NCBI RefSeq assembly: GCF_030272615.1 | Contig: NC_081414.1 | Location: 819,852,396-819,916,395, forward strand | Direction: 5' to 3' | DNA: 64,000 nt | Source of the DNA: Cryptomeria japonica | Taxonomy: Eukaryota > Streptophyta > Pinopsida > Cupressales > Cupressaceae | In this document: one piece after another, positions 49,850-61,218 of the stretch | Position numbering within the stretch: position 1 is the stretch's first letter | Layout: each line of letters opens with the position of its first letter | The notes under the pieces: model-generated | Told to the model about the DNA's origin: nothing | Database searches by the model: none | What the model saw: the letters and a program-made list of their open reading frames with translations, nothing else | Translations under genes and position numbers: made by a program

Positions 49850-50075
49850 TTAAATAAATAAAGATTTATTTAATTAATAAAAGACATGGGATCAATTAAA
49901 TAAATAAAATATTTATTTAATTTAGGAAAAGGACAATTTAAATAAATAAAAGTATTTATTTAAATCAGGAAAGGCTTAGAAGAGGATTAATGAATTAATT
50001 AAATAAATAAAGATTTATTTATTTAATAGAAGACTTAGGATAAAATAATTAAATAAATAAAAATATTTTATTAAT
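49850..50075. repeat. Five AT-rich palindromic units in the LTR
   Basis: Five copies of an AATTAAATAAATAAA / TTTATTTAATT hairpin-forming word occur at roughly 40-60-bp spacing, separated by purine-rich text such as AGGAAAAGG. Confidence 0.8.
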
Positions 50076-50334
50076 TAGACAAGACAATTTCAGGTGTCTA
50101 CATTTTGCCCCTTTTTGAGACAATGCAGCTTGTCACGTTGGCTCAACGAAGATGAACCGATACAAGGTTGCCCCATGACGGGAATGATATGCCCCCTCAA
50201 GAGATTGGATAAAAATGTTTGAAAATATCGCAGACAATCTCTCAATAAGAAAGAAAGGCTAGAAAGGACTGACAGATTGGGTGACAAGGTCACACAGGAA
50301 AAAGATTGACACATGAGACTAGGGTTAAGTAGCC

Positions 50335-50344
50335 TATAAGATAA
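50335..50344 (+). promoter_or_regulatory. Possible TATA box of the divergent PMD gene
   Basis: TATAAGATAAGG lies on the plus strand 100 bp upstream of the ATG at 50435. Confidence 0.3.
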
Positions 50345-50434
50345 GGCCACAAGGAAAATATCCTCATTTACATCCACACACCTAAGAGATCAGAGTGCAA
50401 AGAAACCTTAGAGCAGCCAGAGAAATCAACGACA

Positions 50435-53049
50435 ATGGATAGATTTCACAAATTCTATCGAGTCTGGCGGTATCAGAGACCAAGGGACATGGATGAGTCG
50501 GTAAGTACCTCGAAGCCACTTTGTACGTTTATACATTTATTGTTGTCATTAATGCATTTTAGGGTCGATTAACAAAAACGCGAAATCGGTGTTTGCACTG
50601 GAAACGCATCTAGGTCAGTGCCAGGCACGTCTAGGTAGGATAAGTGCGTCTAGGTTAGGTTTGGTCACGTTTATCAATGTAATCATGTCTAAGTTTAGTA
50701 TGGACATGTCTATGTGAAAAAGGCACGTCTATGGCACAAAGATGTGTTTGTGAAGGATAGTGACACGTTTGTGATGTTCAAGCGCATCTAGGGCAAGAAA
50801 GCAGGTTTGGGTTGATAAAAACCATGTCTGCGTTGTAAAAAACGTGTTTGTGTCTAAGTGGGCTTAAATCGCCAATTTTGTGATAAACATACATTGTCGA
50901 TTGGATAAGCTGCTAAGAGGATACACTCAAGCAGGTGCCCTAGGGAGACAAACTGAGAGATAGGCTATAATTGACAATTCTGTGATGAATATACATTGTC
51001 AATTAGATAAGATGTTGAGAGGATACACTCAAGCAAGGCCTCTAAATAGGATCAATTGCAATGTGATGAACATATACACTATGATGTAGCACCATGTGAT
51101 AGACATAAGCACTAGGATAAAACTAGCACTATGTGATAGACATGAGTACCACTAGGATTGACATTATTGGTTTGGTTGGATGCAAGAGTACTTACCCCAG
51201 ATAGAGTCACGGGAGAGATTCCCTGTGACATAGAGGTTGCGACCTGAGTTGACCTTTGAGGAGCGGGCAACTATAAAGGGTATGGGATTGAGACACATCA
51301 TGTATCTGCTTGAGATTGAGGCGAACAAAGGATTACTGACTGCTCTAGTAGAGAGATGGCACTCTGAGACCTATTCTTTTCATTTGTTGATTGGCGAGAT
51401 GTCAGTCACTTTAGAGGATGTTTACAAGATTCTGCAGATATCGATCCACGATGAGCTAGTGTCATATGACAGAGAGGGAGACAGGGATGCACTGAGACGA
51501 GTCTTTGGAGACCTAGAGCTAGAGATGAGATCGGGTCATGTCAGTTGGGATGTTATGCTAGCTACTGGACACAGACTACCAACAGTAGTCGGAGGGGTGA
51601 TTAGTGGTTACCTATGTCCAAACAGGGTGACACGGGGTATGGTTGTTTGTTGGGGAAGGACTCTAGAGATATCGATGACATGTGTATTAGTGCATTTGTA
51701 TCATGAGCTTCACCAGTTTGTGTATCTCGGTGGTTGTGAGTTAGGTTGTGGGGTGACGCTATTATAGGTGTGGTCATATGAGCACATTGCAGTGACTAGA
51801 CTGATGCACTTCAAAGGGAGAGGACATGGATAGTCCTACACACACTTGTATAGTATGATCACTTCCCAACCATGGATTGGGAAGGTGGACTATTGGAGAT
51901 AAGATATTGATGAAATAGATAGTGTCATATGGAGACCCTATCTTGATTGTGAGGACTAGGAGGATGCCACAAAGCTACCATACATTTTTAGGAGCAGGTA
52001 TCTAATTGAGCAGATGCCTTATATACTAGATAAACATCTAATTGATAGAGTTTGCAAGCAGTTTGGGCAGCGGAAAAGGATGCCTCGAGGATTGGTGACT
52101 TTGCACGGATAGTGCAGGAGCAAGCTCACTGGGGGCCAATTTTGTCCTATGATGTTGCAGCTACACAATTTGAGCAGATGGTTCTGATGCTTTGGGATCT
52201 ACTGAGGGATGCAATTGACATAGGTTTAGATGCAAAGTATGATGCTTATTTTGCAGCACATCTAGTACTGAGGTTGACAGATCCAAATGAGACTGTGGCA
52301 GCGAAGGATGATGATGATGAGGATGATGATAATAGGGGTGGTCGGAGATGGAGGAGGTGGAGGAGAGGATCAGCGAGGAGGGTGGTGAGGGTCAAGGAAG
52401 GACAAAGGGATGCTCGAGAGAGGGTTAAGGAGATATAGGATCCACAGGGAGGGAGGCCACCAAGACCATAGAGAGGTAGAGGAGGACAGGTATAGGTTGG
52501 TGGACAGGTACTGGGGAGAGATGTACAGGGACATGATAGACAAGAGGAGGGTGCCCAGGGCGGAGATGAGGACGAGGATGAGCTGCTAGCATTGTGAGAG
52601 ATTGCAACAAAATAGGCCGATGAGATCAAGGATCTCGAGAGAGAGACGTGACTTGATTGAGGCAACAATTAGCAGAGATGTAGAGGGAGAGGGATCAAGC
52701 CATCCATAGGTATACTAAGGCTGAGGAGGCACTGAGGGTTGGCAGGAGAGAAACTAAGGACACGGGGACTGGATATGCATATATCCTACGGGCAAGGGAG
52801 GAGATATCCTGTTGGAGAGATTTGTACTACACAGTTGTTCCTGCAGAGAAGAGGGCTAAGAGATTCAGGAGAGCTTCCAGGATGACTACCCCAAGGGGAG
52901 AGGATAGATGACAAGCATCTAATGGCAAAGTTATGGGTCCACCCACACCACCAGGAGGGAGAGACAGAGGGGGTAATCCTAGAGTAGGGACTTTGAGAGC
53001 TCAGATTCCTTCGAGGCCAACTGGCTCCAAGGGAAGGTCTTCATCATAG
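50435..53049 (+). pseudogene. Plant mobile domain (PMD-like) gene inside a Ty3 element, probably spliced
   Basis: Aminotransferase-like plant mobile domain proteins occur in hosts (MAIN/MAIL family) and in Ty3 elements as extra ORFs (family knowledge). Exon 1 is 50435-50500 (MDRFHKFYRVWRYQRPRD..., 22 codons), with donor GTAAGT at 50501. The acceptor is probably CCCCAG ending at 51200. Exon 2 shows the domain's typical opening: GLRHIMYLLEIEANKGLL, VERWHSETYSFHL, GEMSVTLEDVYKIL. TAG/TAA codons (for example 51765-51767) and a frameshift near 52060 break it. After GDFARIVQEQAHWGP comes an acidic, then Arg-rich tail (DDDDEDDD, GGRRWRRWRRGS), and the frame ends near 53049. It runs opposite to the pol of the surrounding element and lies between pol and its 3' LTR. 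It is certainly inactive now. Confidence 0.78.
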
Positions 53050-54878
53050 CTCTCTTAGATCAAGTTTTTGTATCAGGATTTTATATGATGATGTAGACAC
53101 CTTTGGGTGATTTTTTAGCCTTATGAGATATTGACATCATTGTATCATAACACTTATAAGTTTTGATATATATATGAGATGACTCATTCCTTGCGGCAAC
53201 TATATGCATGCATACTATGTGTTTATGATTCTACATGTTGATGCAGTTTATGTATGCATGTTCCTATAATGATTCTATGATGCTTATGATGATGTTATAA
53301 TAATTATGGATGCAATATATTTTTGTTCTTTTTTTGTTTTATATGTTTATGCAAATGTGGATGCACTATATGTAGATGGATGTATGATTATTAACATGTT
53401 ATAATTATTTACATAATGAAAATACAAATGAGAATGCAAATGTATATGTGATATAGTAATCGGTGGTGTGTGCAGGATGAGATGTGATTGTGATTTCTAT
53501 ATGTATGCATGAAATAAGATATGCTAACATATGATGATGCAGGTGAATATTACACGAAATACAAATATTTTTGGTGTATCATTGTACTCAGTCGTGCAAT
53601 AGCGAGCTACATGGACTCCGAGAAGGACGATGAAGGTTAATCAAGAAAGTGGAATGGAAGGTAGAATATATGGAAGTGAAAGAGCTTCTTATGCTTTATC
53701 ATCATTGAGCTTTATTGTGGCAAATAAGTTATTATAATCGAGATATAGGTTCAACCCAGAAAGTCATTGTATCCATTTGCATGGACATCAGACAATGGCA
53801 AACAAGGAATGCCCCAATTCACACTGGACTCACAGTATCCTCATATCCTTGGACAAGTCATAGAATTACTAAAAGACAATCCACACACAACAAAACAATA
53901 GGTGAATATATCCCATCCTTGCCTTTCTAGTCAAAGGCATCCTGGAGATAGAATCTCTATTCAGAGACATCCTGGAAAAGCTAAAAGACATGTCACCAAA
54001 AAGATAAGACCAAAAGAAAACCAAGAATTGACACCAACATTCAATGAAATCCTTAAGTTATTTATGTTTCTTGCCACATATGCTAATCATGTTTGATTTG
54101 GTCACAATGTTGTCATCTTGATAAAGGACAGATTATGCTGAAAACCATGTTGTTGCCAAAGTCTGCTAAAAGAATTGATTTGTTGAAAGCCCACTGCTGC
54201 TTGTGTCTCATCTGAAACTGAGTGAATCCATGAAACTGATACTTTATTGCAAAGAAGATCATAACTTTATTGCGAATTGGTGATGCAAGTAAAATTTTAT
54301 TGTGGATTGTGCATGAAAAGGAGGAACAAAAAGACAATGCTCCTCAAAATATACGATGCTCAAGTACCACTTCCATCACCAGATTTAGGATTTTGCCCCA
54401 GTTATAGATTGGACCTAATTTATTATGGAAGAAAAGGGTGAAAAGAGAGGTTTATTGTGAATGGCTGACCAATATTAGGTAGATCATTAAAAAACCATGA
54501 TGGGAATAGGTAAATTTATTATGGATGGATAGGTTGTGAGTGTGTGCAAGGTGAAGTGGAAAAGGGATTGAATCCTAAAGGAGGGAGGATCAATGTCTCT
54601 ACACATGACGTTGGTAACCCGGTTTTCACCATGGTACTTGCCCAGGGTGCCACTGAAGTGGTTTTCACCATGGCACTTGCCCAGGGTGCCACTGAAGTGG
54701 TTTTCACCATTGGACGAATTTATTTCTCTTTAATTTTTTTGATTTTTAAAAAAAAATTGTGTCACAAGGCGCCTGTTTGCCAAGTTTTCACTAAGCAATG
54801 ATTTTTTAATATTTTTTTTAATCTTTTTTTGTATTTTTTATATCTTTTTGTATTTTTGAATTATGATATTCTGAAGAG
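53050..54878. other. 3' region between Ty3 pol and the PMD gene
   Basis: AT-rich sequence with alternating ATG/TATG words (53160-53480). TGTAGACACC occurs at 53092 on the plus strand, identical to the presumed LTR start but without a matching partner. A 39-bp tandem repeat lies at 54621-54711. No coding family is seen. Confidence 0.45.
54621..54711. repeat. 39-bp tandem repeat, about 2.3 copies
   Basis: GGTTTTCACCATGG starts at 54621, 54660 and 54699. The unit keeps a frame of 13 residues on the minus strand (MVKTTSVAPWASA), but no longer protein is seen. Confidence 0.95.
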
Positions 54879-57800
54879 CTATGTGTAAAGCCTACGAAGG
54901 TGCATGTTATTAATTGGATCTTCCAAAGGTTCTCCATCTAGTGTTGAGAGTTTATATGCACCTGATCCATAAACTGTTGTGATGACATAAGGACCAAGCC
55001 AATTGGGCTCAAACTTTCCTTTTTCTTTCTGTCCTGTTGATTCTTAGGATTTTCTCTGAGAACTAAGTCACCCACCTCGAATGTGCGAGGCTTTACCTTA
55101 TGATTTTAGTTGTGACTCGTTCTTTGCTGATAAGCCTTAAGAAGATTAAAAGTAGTTTGTCGTCGTTCATCCAATAGTTCTAGTTCCTGTAAGCGGGAGA
55201 CCCTATAGTCTTCATCACCGATTACATCGCGCAAAGAGACTCGTAAGGATGGCAACTCAACCTTAATAGGCAAGATAGCTTCAACACCATAGACAAGTGA
55301 GTAAGGGGTATCTCTTGTAGGTGTGCAAACACTTGTGTGATAAGCCCAAAGTGCGGGATTAAGTTGGATGTGCCAATTTCAGCTAGTGTCATCGACTGTC
55401 TTTTTGAGGATTCTGAGAATGGTTTTATTAGACATCTCAACTTGACCATTACCTTGGGGGTAGTATGGAGTGGAGAAGCGGTGGTTAATATGGAAGCAAT
55501 CACAAAGTTAACGAACATCTTGATTTTGAAGGGACGTTTGTTATCTATGATGATGAAAAAAGGAACACCGTAATGATAGATAATATAGTTAAGGATGAAT
55601 GTGACAATCTATTTTCCAGTGACTTGGGTGAGAGGAACGACTTCAATCCATTTTGTGAGATATTTTGTGGCAGTATTAATGAATTTATGGCCATTGGAAG
55701 AAGGAGGGTGAATCTTGCCTATGAGATCGAGTCCCCACTAACAAAAGGGCCAAGGAGTCGTGATTGGTTGAAGTTCTTGAGCCAACACATGAATGAGATC
55801 TCCATTAATCTGACATTGCATATATTTATTGACATACTGATACGAGTATTTTTCCATAGTGGGCCAATAGTATCCAGTTCTGATAAGTTTCTTGGCTAAG
55901 GTCGGACCACTAGAGTGGGCACCACATATACCTTCATGAACCTCTCATAACGTAATCTAAGCTTTGTCCCTTTCTAAACATCTAGGAAGGGTGCCATCTA
56001 GACGTCGACGGTAAAGGGTATCAGTTAGAATGACATAGCAAGAAGATTAGCGGATGAAAGTACGAAGTTGATTATTGGATAGGTCAAGGGGAAGGGTATT
56101 GTTGCGAAGGTATGTAAAAATGGTACTGTACCAAGGGGAATCGGGACCAACGACACATATCATATCGACAAGAGTGATCTCATATGAGGGAACCAAAAGG
56201 TTGTCCACCAAGAACTCATAGCAGGTTTCATTCTGCGGTAGATCAATCAATGAAGCAATAGTAGCCATGACATTTGCAACTCGATTGTTTTCTCTTGGAA
56301 TCTGCTCAAAGATTATTTCTGTGAAGTATTATTTGAAGTCATCTACCATTTTCTTATAAGGCAATAATTTTTCATCTTTTATCTGGTATTCATCATTTGC
56401 TTGACAAATTACAAGTTGAGAGTCCCCAAAAACATTAAGTTCCTGGATCTTCCACTGAACCACAATTCGTAAACTTGTTATTAATGCCTCATATGCTACT
56501 ATGTTATTAGTGCAAGGAAATGACAATCGATAGGATTTAGGAATGGATTCCCCTTGAGGTGTGATAAAGAGGATGCCCACTCCTGCACCGTGTTGTGTGT
56601 ATGAACCATCAAAGTATAATTACCAAGGCTTTGTGTGTGTCACCGTCAGAATGGATTCATCTGGAAATTATGAAGTCATAGGAGTATCATCAACCATGGG
56701 TGCATCTGCCAATTAATCTGTGATAGATTATCCTTTCTTTTTTTTTATTCACATATTCAATGTCGAATTCACTTAGGATCATAACCTATTTAGATAATCT
56801 GCATGTGAGCGTTGCCTCATTGAGAAGATATTTTAAGGGATCTATCCTTGCAACGAGCTTGGTTTTATGAGTTAGCATGTAATGCCGTAATTTCTATGAG
56901 GCAAAAACCATAACAAGACATGCACGCTCAATTGATGTGTAGTTAAGCTCATAGCCAACCAAGGTATGATTGATGTAATATACTTCTCTTTCTTTGCCTT
57001 CATTATCCTGTTGTGTCAAGAGTTCCCCCATTTTTGTTTGTGTAGCTGATAATGTATAGTAATAGGGGTTTTCCTAGAATTGGCGACATCAAAATTGGCG
57101 AATTTAGGAGATAATATTTGAGTATCTGAAAATCCTATTGACATTTATCATCCCTCTTGAATTTGATGTTTTTATGGAGTAGATGTTTAAAAGGATGATA
57201 TTTATCTGCGAGTTGAGCTATGAATCTTTGTATAGATTGGAGTCTCCCCTATAAAGATCGAAGTTGACTGGTATTCTTTGGTGGTGGCATTTCTAATATA
57301 GCTCTGATGTTTGCTGGATCGGCTTCGATTCCTCTCTTTGAGATGATGTATCCAAGGAGCTTCCCGAATTTTACTCCAAAGAGGCATTTTGTAGGATTTA
57401 ATCTTACTTTGTATTTCTCTATTCAATCGAAGACCACTGAAAAGATGTCCAAATGTGTTTCTCTTTTTAATGATTTACCCAGGAGGTTGTCAACATAATC
57501 TTCTACAATAACATGCATAAGATCATGAAAGATGGTAGTCATAGCTCTTTGGTATGTGGCACCCGCGTTCTTTAGTCCGAAGGGCATAACATTCCAGCAA
57601 ACGGTTCCCCAAGGACAAGTAAATGCTATTTTGTGTTGATCTTCAAGTGTAATTTTTATCTGGTTGTAGCCAGAAAATCCATCCATCAACGATAACATTG
57701 CATGACTTGTTGTAAGATCCACTATCAAGTCAATATTTGGTAGCGGAAAGTCATCTTTAGGACAAGATTTATTGATGTATCTAAAAAATATATATTATAT

Positions 57801-59588
57801 GATGCTACGATCTGGCTTGCTAACAGATACTAAGTTAGAGATCCATTTGGGGTAATCAATTGGTCTTATGAATCCAATATCCAACAGTTTCTCAAGTTCT
57901 ACCTTTACTGATAGTGCCATTTGTGGATGCATTTTCCTTAATTTTTGTTTCACTGGCTTTGCTCCTGGTATAACTGTCAAATAGTGCATTACTAGACCAG
58001 GGTCTAGTCTAGGCATATCTGCATATGACCATGCAAAATTGATTTGTCATTCTGTGAGAGAAATTTATGAACTTCAGCCTTTCTTTTTCTGTCAGAGATT
58101 GTGCTAAGAATATGTTATGTCGAATCTCTTATGTGCCAATGTTTGTTTTGATAGTTTCCTCCACCAACATGGATGATTTCTCCTCATATGAAGTCATTGG
58201 GAGAATGTTGAGCCTTCCATCTTCGGGTGCCTCAAAGAGGTTTTCACCCTTGAATACGTCCTTTCTTTTTACTTTTTTAGAGTCAGATAATGCCACATTG
58301 TGGTTTTCACCATAAGACCCATGATTTGTTTTTATTTTTATATTTTTGCGACTAGAAGGCCCATCACCCTCATTGAAGTATGCCATGCAATTGAGTTCTA
58401 TAGTGTACTTCGCTTTATGGTCCCCAAGCGGAAGATCATCTTATATGCCCAAGTAGTCTATGAAAGCATCATTGTTTTGAAATGTGTCTAGTTGTAAAGG
58501 TCCTTCGTGGTCCCAATCAATAAGTTGTGGGTGAATGAGGGGAAGACCATCAATGTTTTCAAAGTCAGCGGGAGTAAGGGTAAAGACACAATTGTCTTCA
58601 AGTATGTCAAGGTAATTGTCGAGGACAACACTAGCACTCTCCTCATCTTTCTCAATTGTAAACAAATCCAAATTGGCATCACTAGAAGCGCATTCAGCAA
58701 CGAGAGTCCTCACTCTTCATGATTTCAACCTAGAACCTAGAAACAGAGACTGTTTGGGATCCTCCAAATTTTTTCCTTTATTATCCTCTTTCTCTGAAGT
58801 ATTTTGACCAACCTTGAATTTTCTATTGAGCTCTTCTTCCTCTTTGGGTTCACCTGATTCTCTAAATGTTTCGGTGAGCTCATAATCACTAGATGATTTG
58901 TTTGAACCCAATTCCCATTCATTGGAATCGATGGAATAACATTTCTCTTGTTGATTATCAGAGTCTATGATTTACAATGTTTCTTGAGATTTGTAAGTAC
59001 CTAACCTAAAAGGTATGAAACCAAGTCCTTTGGAGCGGTGATTTGTGAATGTCAATTCGGGTTGCAAAGGTTGAGTGATACCTTCTTTTCTTAAGCCAAG
59101 AGGGCTCTTATCATCGTATCCAAATTTTTGCAAGAACTTGAATTCTTTGCCATACTTTTCACATGGTATCTTGATGTGATCTTGTGTATCTTATTCAGGT
59201 TCTTTATAAAGCATTTTGTATAAGTCATCTTCTTCCATCTCACCCCACTTTTGGAATATAGTAGGATCCCATTTTAGTGTAATGATAGATACCTTTTTAG
59301 AAGAATGTGGTCATCCATATTTTTTTGCAGAATCCATTATTTGTCTTAGGTACATAGTTTGATTTAGAGTATACTCGCCCATGCCTTTATCCTAATATTT
59401 CCCTTTAAGATCACCTTGTTTTGATGTTGAAGGTTTTAATGCTTCAGGATAAATATATGCGGATGATGGAGTAACTTCTCTGTTGATTGATATTATTGTT
59501 TCCAATTTTGATCGCAGGTTGTTGCAATATATGAACGAATTTAGATCACCATTAACGGTCACTTCAACTCCATTGTGTGGGAACTTAA
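54879..59588 (-). pseudogene. Ty3/gypsy pol relic (protease linker, RT, RNase H, integrase)
   Basis: Read on the minus strand from the Copia junction: a linker with a G-patch-like segment near 59.1 kb (KFGYDDKSPLGLRKEG ... SKGLGF), acidic linkers (58.9-58.4 kb), RT fingers KVELEKLLDIGFIRP (about 57.9 kb), RT palm MPFGLKNAGATYQRAM and EDYVDNLL (57.6-57.45 kb; the usual YVDD is YVDN), RNase H DSQLVICQANDEYQIKDEK (about 56.4 kb), degraded integrase, and a C-terminal tail ending LRRLYT with TAG at 54879. Many stops and frameshifts. Gag and the 5' LTR are missing; the Copia at 59589 inserted here (target CTTAA). The divergent PMD gene and long 3' LTR lie downstream, an arrangement reported for Tat-like lineages. 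Confidence 0.85.
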
Positions 59589-60833
59589 TGTTAGATAGTT
59601 CAAATAAATGGAAGACAACTAAGAGGGGGGGTGAATCAGTTCTCACTAGATTACTGGAACCCTAAGCAATTAAAAATTTAATACTTGAACCCAAAAGATC
59701 AGTACCGGAATGCATAAACCAATTACCGAAATAGCAGATAAATTAAGTAAGCATAAACAATGATCAAAAAATAAATACCATCCACAAGACACCAAGATTT
59801 GTATGTGGAAAACCTAGTAAAGGAAGAAACCACGATGGGAAGCCTACCCACAGTCAGATAATACTTCTGCAGTAAGTATGTGGATTACAATTGAGGGGCC
59901 TGCACTTGTAGGTAGGCCAACAACCTAGAGCACACTGCTCATCCTAAAAGGAGTCTCATTGACTACATAGAAATCCAAACTACAATCCGAAGGAAAGAAT
60001 GAACTGCAAAGATAACATCTCATGCCTGAATACAGTTTCGGTTAAGCTCAATACCAAAGGACTAAATCCTCTTACATAAACCCAACTCGATCACCAATGA
60101 TCGACCAAATCTACTGCCTAAATGATTATTACATTATTCAGTCCTATTACATTCCATATCCCATATATGTATTCCATACCATATGATCTACAATGAGATC
60201 TTACATCATATATATACAAACCCTCAACCACAAACAATAAGGTCGACCACCAGACGATAAAATAATTACATAATTATAAAACATGTCAGCCAGAGACCAA
60301 ACAAATAATATCCAACCCATAAGACATCCTAGAAACACATCGAGAAGTCCAATCCACACGTTAGATTAAGCTGATCCATAACCTAGAAAATACCGGGACC
60401 TAATTTAGGTCCACACGTGCTAAAGCATTGATCCCAATCAACTAAGTCTTGAACATGATCGCCATCAACATCCTGAATCTCCACCAGAAGTCGCACCAAC
60501 ACCACTTATACATATCATCAAAGATCTTCAACAAAGCTCTGTTGGTGAAACCCTCGCCGAAACAACAAACCAAGCTTGCTAACATACAGGATAACATCTG
60601 ATCACCAGATCAAAACCAATTGACTGAATATGAATCTGAGTAGCATGAATAAGCCAATTCCATAACCCAAACATATTGGAGCGTATCGGATCAAACTGGA
60701 TGATGATCCAACCAGAAACCAAATAACTTACCGAGACTAGAAGGATATTGGTAAAGTAGCCAAAACACCCAGTATTGACATCAATGACAAAACATCAATG
60801 CAACACATAATCAATTCCTTCAAATGACCAACA
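59589..60833 (-). repeat. 3' LTR of the second Copia copy
   Basis: On the minus strand it starts TGTTGGTCATTTGAAGG and ends TAACA, with the family C-run near the end. Confidence 0.92.
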
Positions 60834-60845
60834 ATCTCCCCCTTT

Positions 60846-61218
60846 GGCATTGATGGCAACACTAGATGTGAAAAACATCCAAGTGCCAAGAAATGCCAAA
60901 CAAGTCTCCCCCAATGGAATACAACCAACAATCTCCCACACAAAGATATAGCAATGAAGTTCTAAAACGAAGACCAAACTCCCCCTCTGAATGATATATT
61001 TGTAAAGCTCTGTTTTTCACATATATCTCTCCCCCTTTGACATCAATGCCAGAAATCTGACAAAAATATCAAAGCAAAAATAAAAACCACTGAATCACAA
61101 GGCTAACTACTCCCACTGAGCAGTAGCATCCTCACATCAATGTTATTATTTCTGGGTTGAATGATTTCTCTGATAATGCATACCAAATTGATGCCAAATA
61201 ACATCAATCAGTTCTCTA
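60846..61218 (-). other. 3' untranslated region of the second Copia copy
   Basis: Lies between RNase H and the purine tract. It contains a second purine block (AAAGGGGGAGAGA near 61030) as in the other copy, and no coding sequence. Confidence 0.6.

Larger units (their letters stand above)
47047..50091 (-). repeat. Presumed long 3' LTR of the minus-strand Ty3 element
   Basis: On the minus strand a purine tract (AAAAAGGGGCAAAA) is followed by TGTAGACACC at 50091, an LTR start. Inside, TATATAAG at 49679-49686 is a good TATA box. The U3 part (49850-50075) holds five AT-rich palindromes of the TTAAATAAATAAA...TTTATTTAA type. The left end is not fixed; the LTR may continue left of the TGTAC target site of the non-autonomous Copia element. 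I see no open frame of note in 47-49.6 kb. Confidence 0.5.

Noticed and set aside
53092-53101. TGTAGACACC as the start of a plus-strand 3' LTR for the PMD gene
   Set aside because: Sequence after it does not resemble the presumed LTR running left from 50091; only the 10-bp word is shared.
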